This document shows positions 8,347 through 19,858 of a stretch of 64,000 nt of DNA, piece after piece (the first letter of the stretch is position 1; each line of letters starts with the position of its first letter). Made by a program: the position numbers and the translations under genes. The notes beneath the pieces were generated by a model. That model saw nothing but the letters and a program-made list of their open reading frames with translations, did not search any database and was not told where the DNA came from. Origin of the DNA: Mesostigma viride (taxonomy: Eukaryota > Streptophyta > Mesostigmatophyceae > Mesostigmatales > Mesostigmataceae); assembly GCA_009746045.1 (NCBI GenBank), contig RPFO01000065.1, positions 5,221,368 through 5,285,367 on the forward strand, written 5' to 3'.

Positions 8347-9747
8347 CTAGACAGTGCCGGCGGGAGGGAACACCTGCGCGCGGAAGAGAGCGTTGGCCAC
8401 TTCGCACACAGAGGGCAGGTGGGCTAAGGGCTGCAAGATCAAATAGATGCGCCTGGCGTACTCCGCGTCCGTCTCCCCGTTCCATTGGCGCCTCAGGTTC
8501 AAGTTCTCCAGCATGTCATACTCCTTGTACGAGACGCGCCCCCGTACCGAGTCCAGCGCCGCGCCCACCTGTGCCTCCAAGGGGGAGGGGAACAGAGCCA
8601 GTGGCGCGAGGGGTCCAAAGCGCGCTGGGGGGGTGTACGCGGCCATGGACGGGGAGGGGGGGTGGTTTATGGTCACGTTCATCACCAGTGGCGCAAAGGG
8701 CGTCCGTGCCGGCGAGGGCACAGCGTACAGTGATGCGGGCGGCGAGGGGGGCGGAGGGGAGCGCACTGGGGGGGCGTTCTCCTTGCCGCCCTTGTCCCCG
8801 CCCCTGCCGCGCTTGTCCACCGACAGAAGGGCCAGCTGGGCACGCAGGGACGCTATCTCGCCCTTCATGTCCTGATACTCCTTGGCGCTGGCGCTCATCT
8901 CCTCCTCCATCAGGGCCACCCTCAACCGCGGGGACGTGGGAGGGATCTCGGACTCCCTCAGCGCCTCCTCGTCATGCAGCCAGGCGGGGGGAGACTTCAA
9001 CGGGAGGGGGGACACGGACAGCAGGGAGAGCAAGTTCGACGAATCCACGTACATCTCCTCCATCGCGCGCCGCCCCTTCACTGCCTCGCTGAAGCGATGC
9101 CTGCCGGCCACGCTGGCCTCGCACTCGTGCATCAAGGACACGAGCGACAGGCGCCACTCCTCGCACTCGGCCAGGCGAAAGGTGAGGTCTATCTTGCGCC
9201 TTTCCACCTCCCTCGCGAGCGGGTCCTGTCTCGGGCGAGGGGGGGCGACCGGTGACAGCAGCACCTCCCTCCTGTACACCACCATGTCGACGCCCAGCTT
9301 CAGAAGAGACACGAGACGGTTGCAAACTGCCACCCGCTTGTCCACCCCGTCCACGGGGCACGGGATGAGCAATACGAAGCCCTTGAGAAGACGGCCCGCG
9401 ATGAAGGTGCCGCCGTCTTTCGCGTCCCACACGCCAGGGCCTGCCGTTGTGTCGGCGGCCAGCGCGGACACGGCCAGTTTCTTGGCTCCGCGGAAGGCTG
9501 CGTTCTCCGTCACGTAAACTGCGATGTCTCCCGCGCGGTAGAACGTAAAGCCGTCGTGAACCGCGACCTTTACGTGCGGCTTGATGGGGCCCAGCGGCTT
9601 GCGAAAGTACTCGTCCAGATCCGCGTGAAAATTGGAGGGATCTGGAAAGTTGTAAACGCAGCGGGAAATCTGCAGAGAAAAATTATTCATATCCTTTACC
9701 GCCTTGAGGGCGTTTTCATCATCCCTGATTCTGATGGCGAAGTCCAT
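8347..9747 (-). CDS. Large unidentified protein with Pro/Ser-rich linker
   Basis: The minus-strand frame stays open far upstream into the inverted repeat, but that part is repeat-derived, so the first ATG in normal coding sequence (9747, MDFAIRIRDDEN) is used; the true start may lie a little upstream or be lost. About 466 residues: a globular N-terminal half (residues 1-190), a charged helical block with a coiled-coil-like MEEEMSASAKEYQDMKGEI, a Pro-rich low-complexity linker (PPPPSPPAS), and a globular C-terminal segment of about 70 residues. Layout suggests a virion or scaffold protein, but no family is recognised. Confidence 0.5.
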   Translation of the reverse strand: MDFAIRIRDDENALKAVKDMNNFSLQISRCVYNFPDPSNFHADLDEYFRKPLGPIKPHVKVAVHDGFTFYRAGDIAVYVTENAAFRGAKKLAVSALAADTTAGPGVWDAKDGGTFIAGRLLKGFVLLIPCPVDGVDKRVAVCNRLVSLLKLGVDMVVYRREVLLSPVAPPRPRQDPLAREVERRKIDLTFRLAECEEWRLSLVSLMHECEASVAGRHRFSEAVKGRRAMEEMYVDSSNLLSLLSVSPLPLKSPPAWLHDEEALRESEIPPTSPRLRVALMEEEMSASAKEYQDMKGEIASLRAQLALLSVDKRGRGGDKGGKENAPPVRSPPPPSPPASLYAVPSPARTPFAPLVMNVTINHPPSPSMAAYTPPARFGPLAPLALFPSPLEAQVGAALDSVRGRVSYKEYDMLENLNLRRQWNGETDAEYARRIYLILQPLAHLPSVCEVANALFRAQVFPPAGTV

Positions 9748-10067
9748 GCGGACGTCGAAGGACACGATGCACGAGAACAATTTCTCGGCAAATTCAAGGC
9801 CCAGGTCGCTCCACGTTCGAACCTCGCGCCTTTCTGGCCTCTGTAACGCGAGGACGCAGCCCGCGGGACCAAGGCCCCGGAAACTTCCCCTGAACGCAGC
9901 CGCGGGGCGCTTGTACAGCGCATCTCGGGTAGTTCCGCGCCTCGGGAGTACTTCGGTCGATATCTCCGTCCGGCCCAAAATTTTCTGACAACCATTGCCC
10001 GCAAATTCGTCCAGATTCTGGTTCTTCGCGAATCCCGAGATCGGAATCTGAAAAGCGGCGGCTGGGA

Positions 10068-10727
10068 CGGTAGATAACCGAAAATGGCCGGGCGAAAACC
10101 GAAAATGGCCGGGTGGCAACCGAAAATGGCCGGGTGGCAACCGAAAATGGCCGGGTGGCAACCGAAAATGGCCGAAAAATGGCCGGAGATCTCGGTACAG
10201 GCGAATCCCCGAGGCTCCGTACACGCCAGCCAATTTTCCCTTGCAAGGGGTCCGAGTGCCTTTGGAACTATTTCCCAGACCCGGGAGTATACGCCCCACA
10301 CCGTACGTAAATGGTACACAGGCGTATAAATCCTAATTAATTATTTTTGCTTATTGAAAATAGTACTATTATAATATACTTTTTCATAGCCATAAATTAA
10401 AAATACAATTACGCATCCTTGCTATATTTCTATATTTAGATACCGACTCTCAGTACCTCCAAAAAATAGTTTCGAGGGCACTCGGACCCCTTGCAAGGGA
10501 AAATTGGCTGGCATGTACGGAGCCTCGGGGATTCGCCTGTACCGAGATCTCCGGCCATTTTTCGGCCATTTTCGGTTGCCACCCGGCCATTTTCGGTTGC
10601 CACCCGGCCATTTTCGGTTATAATCCGGCCATTTTCGGTTGCCACCCGGCCATTTTCGGTTATAATCCGGCCATTTTCGGTTGCCATCCGGCCATTTTCG
10701 GTTATACCCGGCCATTTGCCGGCCACG
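10068..10727. repeat. Inverted repeat with 21-bp tandem units around an AT-rich loop
   Basis: The left arm (about 10075-10290) has four to five units of AAAATGGCCGGGTGGCAACCG and a unique block; the right arm (about 10440-10725) is its reverse complement with about seven units, some carrying TATAATC in place of GCCACCC. The unique parts (10184-10260 and about 10485-10556) match over about 75 bp with few changes. The centre, about 10320-10440, is very AT-rich in an otherwise GC-rich region. It could be a foldback/MITE element, a replication origin, or a fossil of joined viral termini; none is proven. Confidence 0.7.
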
Positions 10728-11484
10728 ATCCGTACCTCGCCAGTAGCCCGCGCAGAGGCCTGAGCGCGCCCGCGAGGCCTTGGGGAAGCGTTCCGGCAGC
10801 CAGCACACAAGAGGAAGGTCCAAAAGAATGCGAGGAGGGCAGCAAGGGAGGGAAATCGACCGAGGCGGTGCGGCCATGGCCGAAGGCCTGCGAACGGCGT
10901 GACCTGCGAGTTTATGCGGGAGTAGCTCGCGACCAAGGGGTTTTTTCGTACAGATGGGATGCTAGGTAGCTGATTAGCCGAAAAAGCCCCGGTCAAGCTC
11001 GAGGCGCGACCACTCAGCCCTGTCCCGAGCCATCCCAGGTGATTGCTCGTCGCCATCGCCCCTTTTTCATCTCTGCCGCGTTTCCTCGCGTGTTGCGCGA
11101 CCCTTTACGCAATTTTTCGTTTTCTTCCCGCGCCACGTCGTGGCTCATCGGATCATCTCGCATCTCGTGGCCCCCGCCATCGTTTTGATGTGTTTCTCTT
11201 TCCAGGCGAGTCGGAGGCTGTCCCACGCTGGCTCGGGATAAGAGGTGGGCCCACCGCCATACCAATCGTAACGGTCGTGTTTCCTGGAGATAACGGCTCG
11301 CGAGAGGACGGCAGCCTCGCTCGTCGTGGATTCGGCATCGTATCAAGGTGAGTTTGCGCCTATCTCCTTCTCAAAAGCGCGCAGGTCTCGCTAGCTAGCC
11401 AGAAACAACGCCGAATCTAGGCCGCGTCCTCGAAAACGCCGCTGTCCGCGGTCTGGGTCCGAAACGTCCGCGGACGCTTGTAAA
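10728..11484. other. 750-bp spacer without a clear gene
   Basis: It separates the inverted repeat from gene A. A frame from about 11043 to 11351 exists and ends at a splice-donor-like CAAG|GTGAGT, but its protein has no recognisable features. CGTCCGCGGACG lies at 11468-11479, five bases upstream of the ATG at 11485. I see nothing else that I can name. Confidence 0.35.
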
Positions 11485-12189
11485 ATGATGATAGAGGACG
11501 CATTTACTTTTGACCACCTGCACCCCTGCGATGAGAAGGTGGCGGTGCTGTCAGTCAGGGAAGAGGCCCCGCGCCATTTTAAGCAAGGCGCGCGCGTGGT
11601 CACCCTAGACGAGGAACCCCACCGCGGCTACTTCGGCATGGAGTCCGTCGCCCGCGCGGTGCGGGGCTCCGCCTGCGTGCCCGACTACCGCCGCTGGCTC
11701 ACCTGCGATGAAGGCTCCGAGGCCATCGAGAGGGTGGCAAAGAAAATCAACGCCCACGCCTACGGTTATGACAGCGATGGCGAGGAGGGGCAATGCGAGT
11801 CTGAAGGGCTGCCCGCCGTCGTGAACTTTTTGAGGGAAGACACTCGCGGGGGCGTCTGGCTGCACCCCGAGCTGTTTGACCCGTTCGTCAACTGGCTGGT
11901 GCCGAGGACCGCCCCCACCGGCGAGGAGCTGGAGAAGGAGTGCCGCCGCGTCGACGTGCTGGCCGCTGTGCACAAGGCGGAAGCGGCGGACCGCGTGCTC
12001 AGGCAGCAGGTCTGCGCCCGCTCGCTGAAGACCAACGCCTCCATCTTGCGGTCCCTGGAAAGCAACCGGGATCTGCTGTCGTCTCGCGAGGCGGATGACA
12101 TGATAGAGCACTTTAGGGACCGTGTCAGGGACACGAGGGACGATTTTAGGGACCTTTGCGACGGACGTAAGCGGCATAGGAATTTTTAA
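11485..12189 (+). CDS. Gene A: hypothetical protein, 234 residues
   Basis: An ATG (MMIEDAFTFDHLHPCDEK) to TAA frame with viral-style composition. It is mixed alpha/beta in the first 110 residues, then helical and charged. The 3' end overlaps the end of B1 tail to tail by four bases. A 55-bp stretch near its 3' end (about 12063-12117) recurs at about 20474-20529 with few changes, which shows that gene A was part of the duplicated unit A-B. No family recognised. Confidence 0.6.
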   Translation: MMIEDAFTFDHLHPCDEKVAVLSVREEAPRHFKQGARVVTLDEEPHRGYFGMESVARAVRGSACVPDYRRWLTCDEGSEAIERVAKKINAHAYGYDSDGEEGQCESEGLPAVVNFLREDTRGGVWLHPELFDPFVNWLVPRTAPTGEELEKECRRVDVLAAVHKAEAADRVLRQQVCARSLKTNASILRSLESNRDLLSSREADDMIEHFRDRVRDTRDDFRDLCDGRKRHRNF

Positions 12190-14082
12190 CCTCTATTCTT
12201 CCACCATTGTATTGGGTCTTTCTTTGGTTTTGCCTCCCCCGTTTGGCCTCCTACTATCTCCTTACCACGTTTATCGATATGGGGAAGCCCGTACATGCCC
12301 CTCACCAGATTTGCCAAAACTCTTTCACTGTCAAACGAACCAATTTCGTGACTCTCCAATAAATCCCTCAGTGATTGTTGCTTTGATGGGTCATTTTGCA
12401 CCTTTTTTGCGAGAGATGTGACATATTTTTTGGCTCTATCAGGTTGTTCACGAAAATATTGAGCATAAGCGATCATTGTTTCCATATTTTCCCGAAAATC
12501 ATCTTCTGCCTGCTGTCCTTCCGAAAGGCCCAACCAACGATTCGATATAGTCTTGTTTCTCGTCACCGTATTATATATGGCAGGGTCTTGCAATGCAGCA
12601 GATTCACCGTCAAGTTGAGGATCCTGAAACACCCGTACGCCTGGCGCTCCCGATCGTGCCTGGCTAGCTTTCGCCTTCAATGCCCTTTCCCGCGCATCTT
12701 CCTTCCCCGGGGAGTATTTGTCTACAGGCTTGCTCTTTCTTTTCGAGCGCGTCTGTTTATCTTTATCCTCCTCCTGCTGCTGCCTTATTACAGGCCGAAG
12801 CCCAGGACCCCCTGTTGTATTGTTCCCCTGTGGAACAGCATCCTGGGGCTCTGGGACTTGAGCAGGCGAACTGCTTGGTGACCCCCCCTGCGGGGAAAAC
12901 CTCAGCTTGGCGATAGGAGAAGGCATGGAAGACATTCGAGACCTTCTGCGCCTTTCAGAGCTTTGTTGGGCCCTGTCACTAATTTCTTTTTTCAGCTCTT
13001 CCGGCGATTTGTCCTCCTCAAATATGATATCTCGTAATTCCGGACTCATGCTAGACAAACTCACGACAGGCCGGAGGGACATGGACTCTAAATAATTCCT
13101 TATTTGTCGTGAACTGACCCCAAGTTGTTCGGCGCGCGAAATAATCATATTTATAGTAGGCTCGTATTCCTTGTGCGCAAAGTTGCGACTAGACCGGAAT
13201 AAATCATTTGCCCGATCTGCCAAAAATCCTAACTGTTCTGTATTTGTCGCGTTCTGTGCCATTTTCGCAATGCCCTCAAAGGTGTCTATGGTTGTTGTGG
13301 GTTGGTCTTGTAATGGAGTCGTTACTCTTCTAGCACTGTGTCTCGCGCGTGACACTGCTGGGTGCATGACAACGACATTTTTTCCCGTTCGTACCACTGG
13401 CCTGCTTCCAATCTGGTCCGCGTCATTTTTTGACGCTTTAAAAATACGAGCCTCACGAATCAAACGCGTCACTTCTGCCTGTCCATTATCATCACCATTA
13501 TACTGTTCCCCTTCGCGGTTTTCTGTTACTCGATTCATCTGGCGGATGTGAGCGTTGTCAACCAATATTCCATCGGCATGTCTGACACCAGTATATTTGA
13601 GGAGTTTATTGTCGGCAACGCCAAATAACGGACTTACCCGGATAGGGAATTTCAACACATCCGCAAGTGCAGGATCAATTCCCGCGACTCGGCCACCATT
13701 TTTGAGGCGGCGTTGTATCAATTCCCCTGATGTGCTCAAAACCTGTATCCCTTTTTGTGCACCGGCCCCCCTCTCTTGTTTTATCATTTCCTTCTCCTCT
13801 TGAGATTGTGCATCTTTATAGACCAACCTCTTGAGATTGGGCGAACCTTTTAGTGGTTCGGACGGACCTGCTTTACCCCCTTCCCCGCTCTGTTGTTTTG
13901 CGACCAATTCTCTTGTCAATCTTTTTAATAACTGGTTTACTCTTTCTTGAGCGTTCAGATCGGGGAGGGGCAGTCCAGGTAGGTACACGTTTTGGCCGCG
14001 AACAGGTTTAGTCGCCTCCGAACTCATAGTTCTTAATCCTGCGTCCCTGCCCCCGGCTAGTTTGTCCGCCCCTAGTTTGTAA

Positions 14083-14760
14083 TTGGCACCGCCGCCAGCA
14101 GCAGCAGCAAGAGCGATGCCCGCCTTACGGTTCGATTTTTCAGTAAGATGGAGCCTGGGTAGCCTTGCTGCCAACCTGGCGCCTGCAGCATCATCATCAT
14201 TAAGAGCGTCGTCCGCCTCGAGCTCCCCTTCTTCTGGCACTGGTGAAAGACGGACCCTGGCAGCAGCTCCAGCACCAGCACCGCCAGCAGCATCATCGTC
14301 GTCGTCGGCACCGCCGCCAGCAGCGGCAGCAAAAGCGTTGTCCGCCTTAAGGTTCGATTTTTTTGGCCTTTGTGCAAGACGGAGCCTGGGTAGCCTTGCT
14401 GCCAACCTGGTCCAGCCAGCAGCACCGCCAGCAGCAGCACCTGTAGCATCATCATCATTAAGAGCGTCGTCCGCCTCGAGCTCCCCTTCTTCTGGCACTG
14501 GTGATAGACGGACCCTGGCAGCAGCTCCAGCACCAGCACCGCCAGCAGCATCATCGTCGTCGTCGGCACCGCCGCCCCCAGCACCAGCACCAGCACCTGT
14601 AGCATCATCATCATCAAAAGTGTCGTCTGCCTCGAGGTCCCATTCTTCTGGCCCTGGTGGAAGACGGAGCCTGGGTCTGTCATCGTCGGCGGCAGCGCCA
14701 GCACCAGCAGCAACAGGAGCAGCCCACGCTTCCTCGTCCTCCTCCTCCTCGACTTCTTCC
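14083..14760 (-). repeat. Low-complexity GCA/ATC-rich internal repeats in B1
   Basis: Blocks of about 200 bp recur (for example around 14163-14340, 14397-14560 and 14600-14720), each coding an Ala/Gly run, an Asp run and a conserved LxLxPxPEEGELEADD-like motif. Copy number differs between B1 and B2, which points to slippage or unequal recombination. Confidence 0.65.
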
Positions 14761-14850
14761 CACGCAGCTCCCGCCAATCTCCCCGCACCGTGGCCACCGT
14801 CCACGTACGGCGGGTACGAGGTCAGGTCATCCCCCGTGGAATTAGCCTTT

Positions 14851-14982
14851 CTATTAACCGTGGAACTCCAGGGTAACCAGACTCTTTATTAAAACAATAA
14901 GTAGAGCACATCGGGAAGTGGCCCCCAACTGGCCATCCTTACCCATGGGAACACTTTATGTCCAAAAAGGCTAGCCTTACCC
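14851..14982 (-). repeat. DIRS split direct repeat, 132 bp, outer copy
   Basis: Matches 15397-15528 with one difference. It abuts the viral B1 sequence at 14850. Confidence 0.85.
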
Positions 14983-15015
14983 CCAAACAGGCAACACACA
15001 GGGAGGGCGGGTGGG

Positions 15016-15396
15016 AAAACAAAAGAGACCGCCATGAGCTAGGTGAGCAAGCTTTTATCGTGTTTCAAGGCCAACGGCTCTCTACCAACGGCCAGATCCG
15101 GCAACGGCCTCTAAACAGTTTTAGCCGTCAAGTTTTACTTCAGATATTGCCTGTTGCAAACCCGTCCGCAATCACAGATCTGCTAGGAGAACCTAGACGC
15201 AAAAATCCGTCGTCAAGGTACTCAGCACACCGTCAAGGTATGGGCCGCAACAATTAGGCCATATCTTCCGTAATACTCGTACACTAGAAGCCTAATCAAC
15301 CTTATTACGATCACATCACCCAGCTCTATTTCACCTAGCATCAGCGGCTCCCCTTCCGTATCACTATAAAGAAACTATGTTCAGAGAACCCCGATT
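15016..15396 (-). repeat. DIRS split direct repeat, 381 bp, inner copy
   Basis: Matches 19859-20239. It is joined directly to the 132-bp copy at 15397, the junction expected of a circular intermediate. Confidence 0.85.
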
Positions 15397-15528
15397 CTAT
15401 TAACCGTGGAACTCCAGGGTAACCAGACTCTTTATTAAAACAATAAGTAGAGCACATCGGGAAGTGGCCCTCAACTGGCCATCCTTACCCATGGGAACAC
15501 TTTATGTCCAAAAAGGCTAGCCTTACCC
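15397..15528 (-). repeat. DIRS split direct repeat, 132 bp, inner copy
   Basis: Second copy of the 132-bp repeat, next to the 3' end of the recombinase ORF. Confidence 0.85.
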
Positions 15529-15604
15529 TTACATCCCTCCCTGGCGACCCAAGCCAGGGGCAAAACAAAAACCGGTGGACGCATAAGACAAGAATGAAGG
15601 GAAC

Positions 15605-18600
15605 TTAAGAGGAAGGCAGAGAAAAGACGCTCCGCCAAATGCGCGGGGGGCAGGCGGCGATAGCCCGAACCAGGGCGTCAGGAAGGGTGAGGGCCAAGCT
15701 CCGGTGCAATCCCACATAGTGGGCGACAGTTTTGCTGCTGCGCCAGCGACCCCGATGCTGAATATCAGCCATGCTGCGCTGCCGCAAAAAATCATAGGTA
15801 GCCCCCCCATGCCGCAGCCCGTGAATGGTAAACACCGTGTCGACCCCCAAAGCTTGCGTGGCCTGATGCCAAACCCGGCTGAACTGGGCATAATCGTAAG
15901 GGAACACCCGCTCCCAGGCCGCCTTGCCACGCATACAAGCCCGCAAGAGGGTCTCAGTCATGACATCCTCGATCACCACAGACTGCACCTCCCCCTTAGC
16001 CGTCTTAGCTGACATCAACAACAAGGCGCCCCGCTGCGAACCCCGCAACCGAACATCAGGCTGCAAGCGCACATGGCCGACCAACAGGTTGAGCGCCTCC
16101 GATACCCGCAGGTATTGTTGGAAAATAACGATGACCATCATAGCCGCACGAGGCTGCCGCTGGAGCACCATAGTACAAGCAAGCGCAAACGCAGCCTCCC
16201 ATGGAATGGGGGGGGGGCACGAGGGGGTGCCAACGTGCGCCAGCCAGCCAAAACACTTCGTGCCAAGGCCCAATCCCGCACCTCCCGGGGGAAGTACAAA
16301 TTCAGGCCCATAAGCGCATTGACACACAACTGGCGGCTGTAACACCGTGAGTGCGCCCAAGCGACATACTCGCAATAGTATTCCTCTATCGTCAAGCCGC
16401 GCAACAAGCTGCCAACCCGACCCCGCCGGCTCGCCCACCATGCGAAAAAGGACCTAAGACCCCGATGGTAAACCATCAAAGTAGCCGGCTTCACCTTGCC
16501 CTCAAGAAGGGTCAAGTAGCTAGCGCCAAGCCGAGGCCCGGGATTGGGATGAACACCCTCGCGAGTCAAATCGCGGACCCACCCGGCCACCGAGGCAGCC
16601 ATGGAAAGCCCCCGCGAAGGCCCATCCGCAGGCTGAAGCTCACTTGGCGTCCAGACCCATTGTGAGCGGCTGCCGGTGACCAACGTAAGAGCGCACAACC
16701 GGCGGCATTGCTTGTTTAACCGGTAAGAAGAGGAACGCCCTTTAGCCAAGCAGCCCAAAGCGGCAGTGGAGTCCACTAACCTCACCACCCGCTTACCCCA
16801 TGTTCCGAGGTTCCGGGCCGAGCGCTCCACCCCCTTCACAGCGGCCCGCACTTCCTTCTCGTTGATGTGCATGGTCGAATCGCGCCAGCGACTCTTGATC
16901 CCGACGCGCCATCGCCCGTGGATGATGGCTTTTTCCGCGGCCTTGGTCAAGGGTCTAGGCCCGGCATACATGGCCTCACCTGGGGTGAGGAGGGTTGGGT
17001 AACCCCGCACCTCCCGGGCCCGAGCTAATTCCGTCACCTCAGCTGGGGCCATCTCAGCGTAGACAACCCCCTGCCCAAAACTAGACGCATCCGAGGCCAC
17101 CACCACCGGAGCCAGGGCAGCCCCCCGGTCCACACGGAGCATGGGGGCCAACGCCATGGCACACTCGAGCTCATCGCGCACACCTTGCCACAAAGGTCGC
17201 GTTCGCTGGCCCCACCCCTTGAGGTTGATGAACTTAAAACTCTGCTGCCATATGGACAAGCAAGTGCGGCTGAGCATCTGCAGCCACACCCACCGGCCCA
17301 CGACGGCCGCCAGCGCCTCAGCGGTAGCGCGTCCCCTCTCGAGGAGTACACGAGTGTGCGCAACCACAAGGGTGAGCTGCTTAGCTGTCGGCTCCAACAC
17401 CCCATCCCGCCGGTGAACAACACCCAGAGCTTCTAGCTCGTCCTCCCCCTCCGGGCTAGCCATGATCGTCTTGTCCTTGGAGGGCACAAGGTTGTTAGGC
17501 GCGTACCCGTCTTCAATAGCACTCGCGATTAAGCGATTCACCGCCTCGCACGTGCGCCCATTGCTGACCACCAGGTCATCAATAGTGATGGATACCATAG
17601 GGGCAGGGGGGTCCTCAAGGTCGATTTGCATCTCCCTCGTGCTCTCCTCCTTGTACTCGATGGCTAGGGCGGTTGGGTTACCCCATGCATTCCGAAGCAC
17701 GGTCAGCTCCCCTACACTTGTGAGGCGGTTCACCTGCCGTCTAGGATCCAAAGCGCCCGTGGCATAGAGGACCATCTCATGGATGGCTTCCCCTAGCGCT
17801 ACAGCGTGGGAGTGCCCCATGGCCAGCACTTTCAGCACTGGCCACACCCTCCTCCGCCGCCCCGGCAGCCCGACATCGGTGGACCACACATCAGGTAGCC
17901 CTTGATAATCCCACCACCACTCCGGCACTTGGATGGTATAGTAATACGAGACCAGATCGCTCTTGGCCGTGTAGCACCGACCCTTGATATAGACCTCCGA
18001 GTATATGCCCAGGTGGGGTAACACCGTCTTAGGGGGGTCCACCCACAGTGCGTTCCCCAACTTCTTATTCACAATGAGCCTTAACTCCCCCACTCCTTTG
18101 GCCACCCCAAAACATCCGTCTACCCACTTTGGCCGCGTCTCTCGGAACTCCACCATCCCCACGTCCGCTGCCCTCCCCATCAACTTGCCCCACTCCGCCA
18201 TGGTGCACCCTCGGCTGGGGGCAGGTACATTCCAATACCTCGCACTGGCAGCCACCTCCGGCTTGATGCAGTTGGCTTCGCTCGCGTACACCTCTCGCCA
18301 ACTAGGTCGTAGCGCCAGCAAATCCAGCAGCTTCGCCTTTCCTGCCACCTCGCGCTTCGGCAGACTCACCCGCTCCGCCACAAGTTGTTCATACTTATTA
18401 CATTTCCCATAGATTAGATCACTTCCTTCTGCGGGGCCTGTCGCAACGCCGGTTACGCGGCGACTGTACCACTCGCAGTGCTTCTTGACCCTTTTCAGGG
18501 CCTCCGCCGTTCCTCTGGAGCACGCGCCTCCAGATTTAGGCGGAGGGTCTGCCCCCCCGTGCCATAGCCAATTCAACCACGTAATCACCTTGTGTTGTAG

Positions 18601-18681
18601 AGTGAAGGTCCGGCGGCGGCGAGTTGCACGCTGGCGTCTGCGTGCTGACCTCACTCTCCCCCACGTAGTGCTTAGAGGCAT
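15605..18681 (-). CDS. DIRS reverse transcriptase - RNase H - tyrosine recombinase polyprotein, one frameshift
   Basis: Starts at ATG 18681. The RT palm motif is VSITIDDLVVSN. RNase H acidic residues are seen in VVASDAS, HINEKEV, LVDSTAAL and QPADGPSRG. A linker GVHPNPGP (about 16535-16560) resembles 2A-type sequences. The tyrosine recombinase follows with YLRVSEAL (first Arg), HGLRHGGAT (HxxR), HRGRW and AHYVG (nucleophile Tyr). The recombinase half is in the next frame: the G10 run at about 16207-16216 needs one more base to join them, giving one protein of about 1,025 residues. It replicates the element by reverse transcription and integrates it by site-specific recombination. Confidence 0.85.
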
Positions 18682-18728
18682 TGTAGGAAGAGGCAGTGGG
18701 AAGGGGGAGCGGTTTACCCTTTCGGTGT

Positions 18729-19787
18729 TTACTTGGTTTGCTGGGCCTTGCCCAGCTTCTCCATCATCGTGGCGCTTTGCAGGGCCATCTTCATGGCCGG
18801 GTTGCTCACCAAGGAGGCATCTTCCTTGAGAGCAAGGAGGTGGCCAGCCACCTTCCACCCTCCTGACCCCTGGCTCTCCACTAGGAGCATGGCTGCCACC
18901 ACCCTCATGAGATACTCTACCCCAGCCAACTCCCCGGCTGCCGGCCCCAACTCCTTGAAGAGTGTGTCCATGGCCAGGGCGATGTTCATGACCACCTTCC
19001 TGCTTTCCTGGTTCCTCCACCCCCCTTGGCGAGTAGCCATGATCCAACTCTTTATCCCCCCTCCATTGTCGTTGGCATCCTCGAGCACCTCGGGGAGCAC
19101 TCTCTCTTGCACCCTCCAATTCACCACTTGTGCTCGAGTGGGCAGCGTCACCCCTTTGGTCTTTTTCGGCTTCCTGGAAGCCCCATCTGCCCCGGCCAGC
19201 GCATCCTTCAATTTCGTCAGGAAATCCTCTTCCTCGGACTCCTCCTCCTCCTCCTCTTCTTTGCCCGCCTGCCCCTGCTTGCCAATAATAGCCGCCAGCT
19301 CCAAGAGCTGCTCCCTCACATCCCCCGCGGCCTTTCCCTTGCTCGGGGCTGGGCTTCCGACTTTTTTCGTCCCCTTTTTCGCCCCTTTCGTGGGCCGGCG
19401 TGGTGGCTGCATCTCCTCTTCGTCCGAGTCCGCCAAGTCCCGGGCGCTTTGGAGGGCTGCCACTAGCGCTTCGTTTGGGTCCGCTGCTGCCAGAATTTCA
19501 GGCCCGTCCACGTGGTCGACCAGCAGTCCAACGACGGACTCCAGCTGGGCCGCAGACCACCGGCTGACAGTAGTTACCCAGTCGGTCCCGAGGACCGCCT
19601 CAAAGGCAGCGCACACTTCAGGCAGGCCCGAGCAAGTGGAGAGCTCCTGATGGAGCCTTTTCTTCTGCGTCGGCCAGCCTAGTCGGCCCTTTCCCGTCTG
19701 TTTAGTAGCTGTCGGCACCTCGGGATTAGCTTTCGGTAATTGCTTCCCAGCACCTGTCGAACCTGGCTTCCGCCCGGGCTTCGGCAT
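18729..19787 (-). CDS. DIRS gag-like protein
   Basis: A 352-residue ORF, first in the element. It has a basic N-terminus (KPGRKPGSTGAGKQ), an acidic run (EEEEEEESEEED, about residues 178-190) and a helical C-terminal half that is the likely capsid-like assembly domain. No zinc knuckle is visible, as is usual in DIRS elements. It ends 48 bp upstream of the RT start. Confidence 0.7.
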   Translation of the reverse strand: MPKPGRKPGSTGAGKQLPKANPEVPTATKQTGKGRLGWPTQKKRLHQELSTCSGLPEVCAAFEAVLGTDWVTTVSRWSAAQLESVVGLLVDHVDGPEILAAADPNEALVAALQSARDLADSDEEEMQPPRRPTKGAKKGTKKVGSPAPSKGKAAGDVREQLLELAAIIGKQGQAGKEEEEEEESEEEDFLTKLKDALAGADGASRKPKKTKGVTLPTRAQVVNWRVQERVLPEVLEDANDNGGGIKSWIMATRQGGWRNQESRKVVMNIALAMDTLFKELGPAAGELAGVEYLMRVVAAMLLVESQGSGGWKVAGHLLALKEDASLVSNPAMKMALQSATMMEKLGKAQQTK

Positions 19788-19858
19788 CCCAGCCGCTTTG
19801 CAGAAAGGAATTCTGGGCGTCAGCTACGCTGCCCCTGACCCCTGTCGCCGCCTTCGTT

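Noticed and set aside
8347-10299. Extended N-terminus of the 8347 gene through the inverted repeat
   Set aside because: The extra part is translated 21-bp repeat (GHFRLPPGHFRLPP) and not protein-like; start moved to 9747.
14072-14797. Minus-strand Leu/Met-rich frame inside the B1 repeats
   Set aside because: It arises from reading the GCA/ATC triplet repeats in another frame; the acidic B frame continues across the whole gene and matches B2.
14958-15257. Frame shared by 14958-15257 and 19903-20100
   Set aside because: It lies in the non-coding 381-bp direct repeat of the DIRS element.
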